Positions 1 through 9,130 of a DNA stretch of 64,000 nt are shown here, one piece after another; the first letter of the stretch is position 1; every line of letters starts with the position of its first letter. The DNA is from Fusibacter paucivorans (lineage in GTDB: Bacteria > Bacillota > Clostridia > Peptostreptococcales > Acidaminobacteraceae). Below the pieces are notes generated by a model. That model did not search any database, was not told where the DNA came from, and worked only from the letters and a program-made list of their open reading frames with translations. The stretch lies in assembly GCF_018390735.1 (NCBI RefSeq), contig NZ_JAHBCL010000013.1, forward strand, positions 1-64,000. The letters run 5' to 3'. The translations under genes were made by a program, and so were the position numbers.

Positions 1-112
1 TCAATACATATATGCTATATGTATTGTAACAAATGACTACGGCAAAACAAGGGAGCTATTTCACCGTGGCATTGACAAAGACAAAGAGCAAGGCAAAGTC
101 AAATCACGTGGA

Positions 113-325
113 CTAAAACATTCGATTGCGCCAGCTATTTTCAAATATGCGGACTTCTTCTTTTGCAAGCGCTCTGGAAAGGCCATACTCTTTTTCCAGC
201 ATGTCGATTAAAACATCTTCCTGATTAAAAACTTGGTCGAGATTGGCATTGTCCAAACGTTGCCATTTTGCTTGCATTTCATGTCTGATTTGTTCCCATT
301 TGCTTTTAACATCATTGAGTAACAT
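113..325 (-). CDS. CsbD-like stress protein
   Basis: A 70-residue hydrophilic protein resembling the CsbD family of small general-stress proteins. The family pattern is visible: an N-terminal K.KW.Q.R segment, a second KW..L, a D-L-D-x-x dipeptide region near residue 30, then L...YG.S...A..EV..F near the C-terminus. Length matches the family (about 60-70 residues). The biochemical role of CsbD proteins is unknown; in Bacillus csbD is under general-stress sigma factor control. The start has a GGGAG ribosome-binding site about 8 nt upstream. The gene stands alone downstream of rnpB, with a SigB-like promoter candidate at 450-474. The match is by motif recognition, not a search. Confidence 0.72.
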   Translation of the reverse strand: MLLNDVKSKWEQIRHEMQAKWQRLDNANLDQVFNQEDVLIDMLEKEYGLSRALAKEEVRIFENSWRNRMF

Positions 326-449
326 TTTATAACACTCCCTTCGTTAATTAACTCTAATTGTGAAGGTATTATGCTATAGTCTATCTTTCTGATGTAATAC
401 AAGATTATGTGACCATGAGGGTTTACATAATACTCGTTCTATTTGTTAG

Positions 450-474
450 ATACCCGAATAGAATGACATATAAC
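450..474 (-). promoter_or_regulatory. candidate SigB-type promoter for csbD-like gene
   Basis: On the minus strand GTTATA, 13 bp, then GGGTAT, close to the SigB consensus (GTTTAA-N12-15-GGGTAT), about 125 bp before the csbD-like start. A vegetative alternative, TTGTAT-N18-TATAGC, lies nearer the gene (about 375-405). Inference only. Confidence 0.3.
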
Positions 475-530
475 CCTGTAAACGTGACTAAATCGTAAAA
501 GAATTGTGAATAAATTATGTAAACTAAAAT

Positions 531-581
531 CAAAAACACCTGAAAATGCAGCTTTTTAAGTTATTGCATCTTCAGGTGTTT
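531..581 (-). terminator. rnpB intrinsic terminator
   Basis: Inverted repeat AAACACCTGAA / TTCAGGTGTTT (534-544 and 571-581), with further pairing of GATGCA and TGCAT inside, followed on the minus strand by a T-rich run. It begins 15 nt downstream of the RNase P RNA 3' end. Confidence 0.85.
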
Positions 582-595
582 CTATTAGAATTGGT

Positions 596-920
596 GAGTA
601 AATCTATAAGCCGAGTTCTGTATTGGATAATCATCTATCTAGGCCCATCGTTGCCGAAGGGCTCAAGCGACCTACCATTAGGGCGGGACGAGCCGTCCCT
701 TTTTAAAGCCCGTTCTTGGTCTTGCTCCGGGTGGGGTTTACAGAGCCGCAAAGTCGCCAGTGCGCTGGTGAGCTCTTACCTCGCCTTTCCATCCTTACCC
801 TTTCGGGCGGTCTATTTCTGTTGCACTATCCTTGGAGTCGCCTCCACTGGGGATTACCCAGCACCCTTGCTCTATGGAGCTCGGACTTTCCTCGTTTTCA
901 CGCGATTATCTGATTTACTC
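596..920 (-). ncRNA. rnpB: RNase P RNA (M1-type ribozyme)
   Basis: Catalytic RNA subunit of RNase P, which removes 5' leaders from pre-tRNAs. The minus strand carries the diagnostic 5' segment GAGGAAAGTCCGAGCTCC and the 3' segment ACAGAACTCGGCTTAT, which pair across the molecule as helix P4. The outer helix P1 is GAGTAAATC (912-920) pairing with GATTTACTC (596-604), which fixes both ends. The length of about 325 nt fits a compact bacterial RNase P RNA. It has its own promoter just upstream and a terminator just downstream, so it is a single-gene unit. Confidence 0.96.
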
Positions 921-927
921 AACGACC

Positions 928-956
928 ATTATACAGCATTTCAAAGGATGTCACAA
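928..956 (-). promoter_or_regulatory. rnpB promoter
   Basis: TTGTGA (951-956), 17 bp spacer, TATAAT (928-933) on the minus strand. Initiation about 7 nt after the -10 box would give the first base of helix P1. Confidence 0.85.
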
Positions 957-1057
957 GCATTTTGCCATGACTGAATATTTGGTCATTTATAATTTCTTTT
1001 TTTCTTTTTTTATGCTTTATAGCTTGTGCATGACGCAGTATGATCTAGAAAGTGAGG

Positions 1058-1861
1058 CTACACCGTATACAGCACGGGTTTTGACTGCTCTGAAACCATG
1101 GTCATGACATCGTAGCCCTGAGACATGATTTGCATATCGAGTTTTTCTTTCAGTTTTTGAAGATAAAACACTTCGCTTTCATAGTGACCAACATCGATGA
1201 GCACGAGATCGGTATTTTCCACTTGCTGTGCTTCATGGTATTTTAAGTCACCGAGAATAAACACATCTGCTTTGGCGTTGATGGCATCGCTGATAAAATC
1301 TGCAGACGCCCCGCTGGAAACGGCAATGCGCTGCACCTTTTCTTTCGGCTGGTAATCGGTGATTTTCAGCGTCTCTATTTCAAAAATCTGTTTGGTCAAA
1401 TGGATAAAAGCATCGAGGCTAATCGGTTCAGGCAGCTTACCCACGACGCCAAATCCCACGCCTTCGACTTCCGGCACGAGGAGTGTCGTCGATTCTAGTT
1501 CAAAGGCTTCGCCAATGGCTTGGTTAATCCCGTGTTCGCCTGATTTATCGAGGTTCGTATGAGCTGAAATGACGGCAATGTCGTTTTCAATGCACTGAAT
1601 GACTTTTCTGCCGACAGGGTCTTCTGTGGTTACGTGTTTTAAACCCTTAAAGATCGGTGGATGGTGTGTGATGATGAGATCAATGCTTTCTTCAATGGCC
1701 TCGCTAATCACGTCGTCACTTAAATCAAGTGCGAGCATAATGCGCGTCGTCTGTTTAGACGGATTGCCGATAATCATCCCGACATTGTCCCACGATTCCG
1801 CGGTTTCAAATGGGGCAAGCTGATCCAGTATTTTCATGATCTTTGAAATAGACGTTACCAT
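1058..1861 (-). CDS. Nif3-like dinuclear metal centre protein
   Basis: A 267-residue member of the NIF3/YqfO (DUF34) family, annotated elsewhere as GTP cyclohydrolase 1 type 2 homologue. Seen: N-terminal ETAESWDNVG, then IITHHPPIF, SAHTNLDKS and C-terminal DVGHYESE, which supply the His/Asp/Glu ligands of the dinuclear site. The length is that of the short form without the PII-like insert found in the roughly 370-residue Bacillus protein. The ATG has a clear GGAGG site and starts 13 nt after trmK stops, so the two are probably co-transcribed, as in Bacillus (yqfN-yqfO). The physiological substrate is not established. Confidence 0.9.
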   Translation of the reverse strand: MVTSISKIMKILDQLAPFETAESWDNVGMIIGNPSKQTTRIMLALDLSDDVISEAIEESIDLIITHHPPIFKGLKHVTTEDPVGRKVIQCIENDIAVISAHTNLDKSGEHGINQAIGEAFELESTTLLVPEVEGVGFGVVGKLPEPISLDAFIHLTKQIFEIETLKITDYQPKEKVQRIAVSSGASADFISDAINAKADVFILGDLKYHEAQQVENTDLVLIDVGHYESEVFYLQKLKEKLDMQIMSQGYDVMTMVSEQSKPVLYTV

Positions 1862-1874
1862 AAGTGCCTCCTAT

Positions 1875-2822
1875 TCAAATCACGCCATCTACATACTTTA
1901 TGATGCATGTAATGGCTTCAAGGTTTTGGTGACATGCATGACGTGCTGATTCTGAAACGTTATTGGAACGTTTTAAACCGTTCAAAATTTTTTCGTATTT
2001 AAGCTTTTTCTTATGCAGAAATCGCTGATAGTCCGGTAGCGTCTGCTTGGCAATACAGTGTCCGAATTCCAGCATATCGGCATTTATCATATTGGTACCC
2101 AGCATATCGGCAACCATAATGAATGCTTCTGATAAACTGCTCTTTTCAATTCTTACAGAAGTATCTGCCTGCGAAATAGTATGATGTGTGAGCGTGGACT
2201 GTTGCGACTGTGTATGATCGCTGCTTTCTTTTGGTGTCACATGTGTTGCACCAAGGTCAATGGCAATGACTTCATACATTTTATTGCCTTCGGCGGCAAA
2301 ATAGTCGGTAAAGACAATCCCTTTCTGCACGAGCCATGATCTGAGTGCGGCTTGCTCGGTCATTGGCTGCAAAACGACGTAATCAGCACTTTGAAACACG
2401 GCTGGGGACGCTTCGAGCAGCGATTGAATTAAGCTGCCGCCCATCCCTGCAATGGCTATCATTTTGGCTTCACCCGGGGCTAGAACCGATAAGCCTGAAC
2501 CCAGTCGGTATTCGATATGCTCTGTAAACGGACTGCCGGCAAAGGTATGTGCTGCGTTATCCAGCGGCCCTTGGTTGATGTCACACAGATAAGCACGGTC
2601 GATCTTTCCTTCACACATGAGCACATAAGGAAGATAGCCGTGATCCGTACCGATATCGGCAAAAGTTTTGGCAGTATCAAGTGCTCTAACCGTATCAACA
2701 GTGTTTTTCGTATGAGGCTGAGACGTATAACTATCAGCAGTCTCATACTTGATCTTTACGCTATTATCGGCGAGGATATCTGCAATGAGCCGCAGTCTTG
2801 GTGTTAAAGTGATTTGACGCAT
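1875..2822 (-). CDS. trmK: tRNA (adenine22-N1)-methyltransferase
   Basis: TrmK/YqfN methylates N1 of A22 in tRNA using SAM. The start LTPRLRLIADIL, the SAM motif ADIGTDHGYLP and the IAGMGG loop are diagnostic. At 315 residues it is longer than the usual 230-240: extra polar segments sit between the N-terminal helix and motif I (about residues 20-50) and again near residues 205-240 (Ser/Thr/Gln/His-rich). It lies directly downstream of rpoD, as in Bacillus. The rpoD terminator ends only about 20 nt before its start codon, so expression must use read-through or a promoter in that gap. Confidence 0.93.
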   Translation of the reverse strand: MRQITLTPRLRLIADILADNSVKIKYETADSYTSQPHTKNTVDTVRALDTAKTFADIGTDHGYLPYVLMCEGKIDRAYLCDINQGPLDNAAHTFAGSPFTEHIEYRLGSGLSVLAPGEAKMIAIAGMGGSLIQSLLEASPAVFQSADYVVLQPMTEQAALRSWLVQKGIVFTDYFAAEGNKMYEVIAIDLGATHVTPKESSDHTQSQQSTLTHHTISQADTSVRIEKSSLSEAFIMVADMLGTNMINADMLEFGHCIAKQTLPDYQRFLHKKKLKYEKILNGLKRSNNVSESARHACHQNLEAITCIIKYVDGVI

Positions 2823-2839
2823 TTTTTAGTACCTCTTAC

Positions 2840-2867
2840 AAAAAAGAAATTCGCCGAAGCGAATTTC
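2840..2867 (-). terminator. rpoD terminator
   Basis: Perfect 9-bp stem GAAATTCGC / GCGAATTTC closed by a TTCG tetraloop on the minus strand (2846-2867), followed by six T. It sits between rpoD and trmK. Confidence 0.9.
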
Positions 2868-2954
2868 TGAAATTTTAGGATTCTGTTACGGCTTGTGTTC
2901 AGTCATCTAACTTAATCGTTAAGATGTAGCAATTTTGAGCTTGATCTACTTCGC

Positions 2955-4178
2955 TTATTCGAGATAATCCTTAAGCTTTTTGCTTCGGCTAGGATGTTTG
3001 AGCTTGCGAAGTGCTTTGGCTTCAATTTGGCGAATACGCTCTCTGGTGACGTCGAATTCTTTTCCGACTTCTTCAAGTGTGCGCGCTCTGCCGTCTTCGA
3101 GACCGAAACGGAGTTTCAGCACTTTTTGTTCTCTCGGCGTAAGGGTTTCCAGTACTTCCATCAGTTGTTCCTTTAGCATGGAGAATGCTGCTGCATCAGC
3201 CGGTGCCGGTGCATCGTTGTCCGGAATGAAATCGCCGAGGTGTGAATCTTCTTCCTCGCCAATTGGTGTTTCCAGCGAAACGGGCTCCTGTGCAATTTTA
3301 AGAATTTCGCGTACTTTTTCAACCGGCATATCCATTTCCTTTGCAATTTCTTCAGGAAGCGGTTCTCTGCCGAGCTCTTGCAGGAGTTGTCTTTGAACGC
3401 GAATAAGTTTATTAATGGTTTCAACCATATGCACAGGGATACGAATCGTTCTCGCCTGATCGGCAATGGCGCGTGTAATCGCCTGACGAATCCACCAAGT
3501 GGCATAGGTAGAAAATTTAAAGCCTTTTGTCCAGTCGAATTTTTCTACGGCTTTGATCAATCCCAGATTACCCTCTTGGATAAGGTCTAGAAAGAGCATG
3601 CCGCGGCCGACGTATTTTTTAGCAATACTGACCACGAGTCGCAAGTTGGCTTCACAGAGCTTTTTCTTAGCATCTTCATCGCCGTCTGCCATTCGTTTTG
3701 CCAGTTCAACTTCTTCTTCACCGGAAAGGAGCGCAACTTCACCGATTTCCTTAAGGTACATTCTGACTGGGTCGTCGATATTAATACCTTTTGGAAGTGA
3801 CAAGTCGATGGTGACCTCTTCTTCCTCATCATCAGAGCTGCTGTCATCATCGGAGGCGCTGTCAATATCGTCATCAATATCGTCAATATCTTCGTCGATG
3901 TTTTCAAGATCTTCAAGTTCATCTAAATCTTCAATATCAATATCGTCGAGATCTTCATCTTCATCGTCCTCATCGTCATCACTGTCCTCTGAATTGGTGA
4001 TAACGGTAATATTCATATCGGAAAAAGCTTCGTAGATCTCATCAATCTGATCTTTGTCGAGCTCGAATTCCGATAGTTTTTCCTGAATTTCTTCGATGGT
4101 TAAGGAACCTTGTTTTTTCCCTTTTTTAATCAGCGCTTTTACGGTTTCCTGATGACTGGCATTCAATTTATCGTTCAA
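2955..4178 (-). CDS. rpoD: RNA polymerase primary sigma factor
   Basis: The housekeeping sigma-70 factor (SigA). Seen in order: region 1.1-like N-terminus (1-60), a very acidic linker (about 63-121), region 1.2 ([12 protein letters not shown]), region 2 with core-binding and -10 recognition helices ([18 protein letters not shown]), region 3, and region 4 with the -35 helix-turn-helix ([20 protein letters not shown]), ending in KLKDYLE. Length is 407 residues; typical SigA is 370-390, the excess being the Asp/Glu linker. The start is TTG at 4176-4178 with AAAGGAGG 8 nt upstream; no ATG is available nearby. It follows dnaG by 40 nt, the classical dnaG-rpoD macromolecular synthesis arrangement. 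Confidence 0.98.
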   Translation of the reverse strand: MNDKLNASHQETVKALIKKGKKQGSLTIEEIQEKLSEFELDKDQIDEIYEAFSDMNITVITNSEDSDDDEDDEDEDLDDIDIEDLDELEDLENIDEDIDDIDDDIDSASDDDSSSDDEEEEVTIDLSLPKGINIDDPVRMYLKEIGEVALLSGEEEVELAKRMADGDEDAKKKLCEANLRLVVSIAKKYVGRGMLFLDLIQEGNLGLIKAVEKFDWTKGFKFSTYATWWIRQAITRAIADQARTIRIPVHMVETINKLIRVQRQLLQELGREPLPEEIAKEMDMPVEKVREILKIAQEPVSLETPIGEEEDSHLGDFIPDNDAPAPADAAAFSMLKEQLMEVLETLTPREQKVLKLRFGLEDGRARTLEEVGKEFDVTRERIRQIEAKALRKLKHPSRSKKLKDYLE

Positions 4179-4218
4179 TTGAATGGCCTCCTTTCAATCT
4201 TTTTCTCTAACATTAAAT

Positions 4219-5988
4219 TTATCTTTTCAATTGTGTCTGTCGTTTGATTTGATTGCGTTTCAGTATCAGCGACTGCCATTTGGCCTTGGTCGCCTGATCC
4301 GGGTTTTGTGCCATATCTGCATTGAGTTTCTCGATTTTTTCATCTAAATTCATGAGCAAGACGAGATTCATGATATGTTCAATATCAATGTGTTCCGGAG
4401 CCTGTTCGCTCAAATCCAACAGTTCAATAAGTTGTCTGGCGATTTCAATATCGGCATTTTCAATAATATCCTGCCTTGAAAAAACCTCGTGCGTTTTAAA
4501 ATACGAGCTGAGATAATCCATAAGCGGCTGTATGCTGCCGGAATATTGGAACATCTCAATAAGCTGCCGTTGTTCGGCAAGCAGTTCTCCAATGTTTTTA
4601 ATGTAATAGGTCAGCATTTGCTGTTCGAGAACTGTTTTCCTGTCTTTCGGCTGATTGGAAGCCTTTTTTTGCGACCCGGTAAAGCCATAGCGTATGCGCT
4701 CGTCGTACTGCTCCTGATAAGCTTCGCGTGCGATGAGTTCTGCATTGATGTTCAGGTCACGGCTCAGGTGTTCAATATAAAGATTTTTTTCGAATTCGTT
4801 GGAAACGCCCTTCAAGATTTTTACCGCTTTTGAGATGTACTCAATCTTTTGCGTTTCGTCGCCGAGGTTATAATCCTGTTTGAGGTTTTCCAGACGATAT
4901 TCGGTGCTCGACATTGCCTGATCCAGCTTTGCCTGCATGCGTTCGACGCCGTATTTCTTAATGTATTCATCGGGGTCGAGGTTTTCGCCGAGTTTGATGA
5001 CTTTAATCTTATCGATAATGCCCTCTAAAACGTCTAAACTTCTAAGCGTTGCCTTTTGACCTGCGAAGTCAGAATCATAGCAAATGATGATTTCTTCGGC
5101 ATATCGTTTCATCAGTCGCCCGTGCTCTTTGGTAAGTGCGGTTCCAAGCGTTGCAACGGCTTGGTTAAACCCGTTCATATGCATGGCGATGACATCCATA
5201 TACCCTTCTGTGATAATCAGTCGTTTCTTATCTGCCAGATTGTTTTTCGCGAGATTTAACCCGTAGAGTGTCTGACTCTTGTTAAACACATCTGTTTCAG
5301 GAGAATTTAAGTACTTTGGCAGTGAATCGTCCATGACGCGCCCGCCAAAACCAACGACCTTTCCCTTTGGATTGATGATGGGAAAAATAATGCGGTTTCG
5401 AAATCGATCATAAAGCCGTTTCTGATCTTTGCCTCGTGTGGCAAGGCCTGCCTTTTCCAATGTGTCTGCGCCGTATTTTCCGACGAGCAGATTGGTGACA
5501 TCCTGCCATGCATCATTGGCATAACCGAGGCCGAATTGCTTAATAACGTCAAAACCGATCCCGCGTCTGTCCAAATAAGACAGTGCCGACTGGGCAGTCC
5601 TTAAATTCTTATAATAATAAATTGCCGCATCTCTTAATATATCATATAATCCTGTCAAATTGCCAGTATTTTTTTTATCCCCCTTCTTAAAAGCGGAAAT
5701 ATCAATATGATAGCGATCTGCCAGCAATTCTACGGCATCAATGTAATCGAGATTTTCATACTGCATGATAAAGTTGATGGCATTGCCTGCAACGCCGCAA
5801 CCGAAGCAGTGAAAAAGCTGCTTATCTTCCGAGATGATAAATGAGGCGGTTTTTTCATTGTGAAATGGACAAAGCGCTTTATGGTTTCGGCCTGCCCTTT
5901 CTAAATGGATGTAGTGTGACAAAACATCAACGATGTTTACCTGATCCAAGATATATTCAAATATGTTGCCGCCGGAATTGTTTTGCAT
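4219..5988 (-). CDS. dnaG: DNA primase
   Basis: DnaG lays RNA primers for chromosome replication. Domains: CHC2 zinc finger (C40, H43, C61, C64, in ALCPFHNEKTASF...HCFGC), catalytic core with TOPRIM motif (ITEGYMDV, E261; CYDSDFAG, D305 and D307), and a C-terminal helicase-binding helical region. The 589 residues match the family. AAAGGG precedes the ATG. It heads the dnaG-rpoD pair, with dgt 97 bp upstream in the same direction, an arrangement common in Clostridia. Confidence 0.98.
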   Translation of the reverse strand: MQNNSGGNIFEYILDQVNIVDVLSHYIHLERAGRNHKALCPFHNEKTASFIISEDKQLFHCFGCGVAGNAINFIMQYENLDYIDAVELLADRYHIDISAFKKGDKKNTGNLTGLYDILRDAAIYYYKNLRTAQSALSYLDRRGIGFDVIKQFGLGYANDAWQDVTNLLVGKYGADTLEKAGLATRGKDQKRLYDRFRNRIIFPIINPKGKVVGFGGRVMDDSLPKYLNSPETDVFNKSQTLYGLNLAKNNLADKKRLIITEGYMDVIAMHMNGFNQAVATLGTALTKEHGRLMKRYAEEIIICYDSDFAGQKATLRSLDVLEGIIDKIKVIKLGENLDPDEYIKKYGVERMQAKLDQAMSSTEYRLENLKQDYNLGDETQKIEYISKAVKILKGVSNEFEKNLYIEHLSRDLNINAELIAREAYQEQYDERIRYGFTGSQKKASNQPKDRKTVLEQQMLTYYIKNIGELLAEQRQLIEMFQYSGSIQPLMDYLSSYFKTHEVFSRQDIIENADIEIARQLIELLDLSEQAPEHIDIEHIMNLVLLMNLDEKIEKLNADMAQNPDQATKAKWQSLILKRNQIKRQTQLKR

Positions 5989-6085
5989 GAAAAGCCCTTT
6001 CTAATGGATAATAGTCATATTCGCCAAAGATGCTCGAAATCCTTTATTAATTGACAAAAAAATTGACGAATTTTTTTAAAAAATT

Positions 6086-7099
6086 TTAATATAGCCAAAA
6101 TTTAGGAATAAAGAGCTCTTTATACTTGTTGACAGCATAGCGATCTGACATGCTGGCGACGTAGTCCTTAATAGATTCGATCCCCTCGCCCTCCTGATAA
6201 TCTTCATAGCGTTCTTCCGGCATATGAGACGGATTCTCAGTATAGTACGTATAAAGTGCTTCAACAATGTGCTCTGCGCGCTTTTCTTCTTTTTTGGCTT
6301 CTTTGTTTAAATAGACGTGTTCGAACATAAATTTTCGCAATGCGTTAAAGGCTTCCATGCGTTCGTCGCTTAGAGCGATAACGTCTTGTTCATAGCTGTT
6401 TTCAATCAGATCCAAAATAAGTGTGTTAATGCGTTCGCCGTGTGAGGCACCTAATGTATCATTAAATGTCGTTGGCAGATCCTCAGGTTTTAAGACACCT
6501 GCTCTAATCGCATCATCAATGTCGTGATTGAGGTAGGCAATGCGGTCACAGATTTTAACGATTTGCCCTTCAAGTGTGAGCGGCTTGCCGGAACCGTTGT
6601 GGTTCAGAATGCCGTCGCGCACTTCATGGGTCAAATTGAGCCCATACTTGCTGTTATGGCGCCTTTCGAGAAAATCAACGACGCGAAGACTCTGTTCATT
6701 ATGCTTAAAGCCCTTAGGGTGAATACGGTTAAGACGTGCTTCACCGCAGTGTCCAAATGGCGTATGGCCTAAATCATGACCAAGCGCAATGGCCTCAGTT
6801 AAATCATTGTTGAGATTTAATGCACCGGAGATCGTGCGCGATATCTGTGAAACTTCCAGTGTATGTGTTAAGCGCGTCCGATAATGATCGCCCTCCGGTG
6901 ATAAAAAGACCTGCGTCTTATGCTTTAATCGCCTAAATGATTTGGAATGAAGGATGCGGTCGCGGTCGCGCTGATAATCGGTACGAATGGGACATTGTTC
7001 TTCATCCATGCGTCGACCTTTGGAATCCAGTACGCACATGGCACTTTCAGAGAGGTGTTCGCGTTCAAATGCTTCATGTTGTTCTCGCAGCTTAATCAT
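6086..7099 (-). CDS. dgt: deoxyguanosinetriphosphate triphosphohydrolase-like protein
   Basis: HD-domain dNTP triphosphohydrolase, which cleaves dNTP to deoxynucleoside and triphosphate. Seen: SFRRLKHKTQVF, RTRLTHTLEVSQI (metal His), and the HD motif GHDLGHTPFGH, followed by FKHNEQSLRVV. 337 residues is the normal length of the short Gram-positive class. GAGG lies about 7 nt before the ATG; a TATAAT-like -10 (7160-7165) is upstream, with a poor -35. It sits immediately before dnaG, as in many Clostridia, suggesting coupling of nucleotide pools to replication (inference). Confidence 0.93.
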   Translation of the reverse strand: MIKLREQHEAFEREHLSESAMCVLDSKGRRMDEEQCPIRTDYQRDRDRILHSKSFRRLKHKTQVFLSPEGDHYRTRLTHTLEVSQISRTISGALNLNNDLTEAIALGHDLGHTPFGHCGEARLNRIHPKGFKHNEQSLRVVDFLERRHNSKYGLNLTHEVRDGILNHNGSGKPLTLEGQIVKICDRIAYLNHDIDDAIRAGVLKPEDLPTTFNDTLGASHGERINTLILDLIENSYEQDVIALSDERMEAFNALRKFMFEHVYLNKEAKKEEKRAEHIVEALYTYYTENPSHMPEERYEDYQEGEGIESIKDYVASMSDRYAVNKYKELFIPKFWLY

Positions 7100-7292
7100 C
7101 TATACCTCCTTTACACAAGATACCCATATTTTATGGCAGATAGACTGCTGTAAGACTATATTATACAAAAAATTTGAAAATCCTTTATATTTTGTATTAA
7201 AGTTATATTACAAAAATATTTCGACAGGCGCTGTATTTAAAAAAGTGAAAAATCAGCGTTTTATCCATCGCATTTAATCCATATGGAAATTT

Positions 7293-7313
7293 GGATAATG
7301 CAATTTCCTGAAT
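7293..7313 (+). repeat. dispersed intergenic motif, copy 1
   Basis: GGATAATGCAATTTCCTGAAT, a copy of a motif with consensus near ATGATGTAATTTCCTCAATT found in several intergenic regions. It shares the 13-mer AATGCAATTTCCT with the copy at 9131-9152, so the two flank thiC and its riboswitch. Here it lies between dgt and thiC inside a 364-bp gap; the preceding bases can form a hairpin (GCATT..ATCCA with TTGGAT-AATGC). Confidence 0.5.
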
Positions 7314-7318
7314 ACGGT

Positions 7319-7356
7319 AAAAAAGCATGAGCCACCTATTCAATAGATGACTCATG
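7319..7356 (-). terminator. thiC terminator
   Basis: A 15-bp stem with two G-U pairs in RNA (CATGAG..., 7326-7356) followed on the minus strand by six T. It ends the thiC transcript about 110 nt after the stop codon. Confidence 0.85.
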
Positions 7357-7394
7357 ATGTTTAGATGATGACAGCGTTTAGCCGATGAAATTTT

Positions 7395-7439
7395 TAGATA
7401 ACACTGAACAGCGCGGTTGTTTAACCGAACTGTTATCTA
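7395..7439. repeat. nested inverted repeat after thiC
   Basis: Outer arms TAGATAACA / TGTTATCTA (7395-7403, 7431-7439) enclose an inner hairpin CGGTT-gttt-AACCG (7414-7427). No T-run follows on either strand, so it is not an intrinsic terminator. Possibly an mRNA 3' stabiliser or a cruciform. Confidence 0.5.
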
Positions 7440-7463
7440 GTCGAATGGTTTTGCGCGCTGATC

Positions 7464-8768
7464 CTATAAAATATCGATGTGCTCATTGGCCAGTGCTTTG
7501 TTCATGCTGCGGACAGCACAGAATTTCCCGCACATGGAGCATGTGTCCTCGTGTTCCGGCATTCTGTCGGCACGAATGGCTTTGGCGGTTTCGGGGTCGA
7601 TGGCGCATGACCACTGCCCTTCCCAGTCCAGATTGCGTCTCGCCTCTGCCATACGGTCGTCAATGGCTCTGGCACCGCGAACGCCTTTGGCGATATCAGC
7701 CGCATGAGCGGCAATTTTCGATGCGATAATGCCTTGCTTGACATCGTTGACATTAGGTAGTGCCAAGTGTTCTGCCGGCGTTACGTAACAGAGGAATGCA
7801 GCACCGGCTGATGCGGCAATAGCACCGCCGATGGCGCCGGTGATATGGTCATAACCCGGTGCGATGTCCGTGACGAGCGGGCCTAAGACATAGAACGGCG
7901 CACCGCCGCAAAGCGTTTCCTGAATTTTCATATTGGCGGCGATCTGGTCCAGCGGCATATGACCGGGCCCTTCTACCATAACCTGTACATCGCGTTCCCA
8001 GGCGCGCTTGGTAAGTTCACCGAGGCGAACGAGTTCTTCAATCTGACAGACGTCTGAGGCATCGGCGAGGCATCCAGGGCGACAGGCATCCCCCAGTGAT
8101 ATGGTGACATCGTATTCGCGGCAGATCTCTAAAATATCGTCATAGTATTCATAAAATGGATTTTCTTCACCTGTCATGCACATCCATGCGAAGACCAGTG
8201 AACCGCCTCTGGAGACGATATTGGTTTTACGCTTGTGCTTTCTGATTTGATCAATGGTCTTGCGCGTGATGCCGCAGTGCAGGGTAACAAAATCGACACC
8301 GTCTTCTGCATGCAGGCGGACGACGTCAATAAAATCTTTTGCCGTGAGTGTGCTGAGATCGCGCTGGTAGTGAATGACGGAATCGTAAACGGGTACGGTG
8401 CCGATCATGGCCGGGCATTCGGCGGTGAGTTTTCGTCTGAACGGGATGGTATTGCCGTGAGAAGACAGATCCATAATGGCGTGTGCGCCCATTTTAACTG
8501 CTTCCATGACCTTCTCAAGCTCGACGTCATAATCCTTGCAGTCTTTAGAAATCCCGAGATTGACATTGATTTTTGTTTTCAGCATTGAACCAATGCCTTC
8601 TGGATTGATGACCTTATGGTTTTTATTGGCGCAGATGACCACTTTGCCCGACGCCACCAGCGGCATGAGCTCGTCAACGCGCATCAATTCCTTTTCGGCT
8701 ACTTTTTCAATGGCTTCCGTTACAATGCCTTTTCTGGCGGCTTCCATTTGTGTCGCATAATGCTTCAT
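7464..8768 (-). CDS. thiC: phosphomethylpyrimidine synthase
   Basis: ThiC is a radical-SAM-type enzyme that rearranges aminoimidazole ribotide to HMP-P, the pyrimidine half of thiamine. Seen: [48 protein letters not shown], and the C-terminal iron-sulfur motif CSMCGKFC (CxxCxxxxC). 434 residues is the usual length of the short bacterial form. It is a single-gene unit under a TPP riboswitch; no other thiamine genes are in the window. It interrupts the backbone between dgt and ppdK, so it belongs to the accessory block. Confidence 0.98.
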   Translation of the reverse strand: MKHYATQMEAARKGIVTEAIEKVAEKELMRVDELMPLVASGKVVICANKNHKVINPEGIGSMLKTKINVNLGISKDCKDYDVELEKVMEAVKMGAHAIMDLSSHGNTIPFRRKLTAECPAMIGTVPVYDSVIHYQRDLSTLTAKDFIDVVRLHAEDGVDFVTLHCGITRKTIDQIRKHKRKTNIVSRGGSLVFAWMCMTGEENPFYEYYDDILEICREYDVTISLGDACRPGCLADASDVCQIEELVRLGELTKRAWERDVQVMVEGPGHMPLDQIAANMKIQETLCGGAPFYVLGPLVTDIAPGYDHITGAIGGAIAASAGAAFLCYVTPAEHLALPNVNDVKQGIIASKIAAHAADIAKGVRGARAIDDRMAEARRNLDWEGQWSCAIDPETAKAIRADRMPEHEDTCSMCGKFCAVRSMNKALANEHIDIL

Positions 8769-8843
8769 GTAAAATCTCCTTTTCTAATCATTTGCTGATG
8801 CTTCGCCATAGGCGCAGGAAGCACATGATCGCATTACGAAATA

Positions 8844-8892
8844 ATGAAAAAAAGACTGCCCCATATACCACGTTCGTATATGAGCAGTCTTT
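8844..8892 (-). terminator. terminator of TPP riboswitch expression platform
   Basis: Stem AAAGACTGC / GCAGTCTTT with an inner CATATAC / GTATATG hairpin, followed by seven T on the minus strand, between the TPP aptamer and thiC. An alternative hairpin GAGCA (8900-8904) with TGCTC (8882-8886) would use the 5' arm and could be the antiterminator (inference). Confidence 0.85.
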
Positions 8893-8934
8893 CAGTCTTT
8901 GCTCGTTCGTAAAACAAAATGTGTCTCTACGAAA

Positions 8935-9025
8935 TATATCCCTACGTTGGCATTATCCATATCAGGTTATGGGTCTAAGCAAATCAGCTTACTCTCAGCC
9001 TGCTTTAAGCAAGCTCCCCTTTTAC
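8935..9025 (-). promoter_or_regulatory. TPP riboswitch (thi box)
   Basis: The minus strand shows the conserved thi-box pieces in order: GGGGAGC, GGCTGAGAGT, GACCCATAACCTGAT and GGATAATGCCAACGTAGGGA. Binding of thiamine pyrophosphate would favour the downstream terminator and shut off thiC. About 90 nt, normal for the class. Confidence 0.97.
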
Positions 9026-9130
9026 AGACTAATGAAAATTGTGTCATCGCCTTTAATTGATCCATTACGGCAATCTGTTGAATGCCTGTCGTGTGAAAGG
9101 CATCATTATTGCGGCGAAAGGATCAAAATA

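Noticed and set aside
2-211. Plus-strand open frame at the window start
   Set aside because: Overlaps the csbD-like gene on the other strand, has no recognisable family, and its start lies outside the window.
546-974. 142-codon plus-strand ORF
   Set aside because: It is antisense to RNase P RNA, whose conserved sequence explains the bases; no ribosome-binding site.
3553-4035. 160-codon plus-strand Ser-rich ORF
   Set aside because: A shadow of the Asp/Glu linker codons of rpoD read in reverse.
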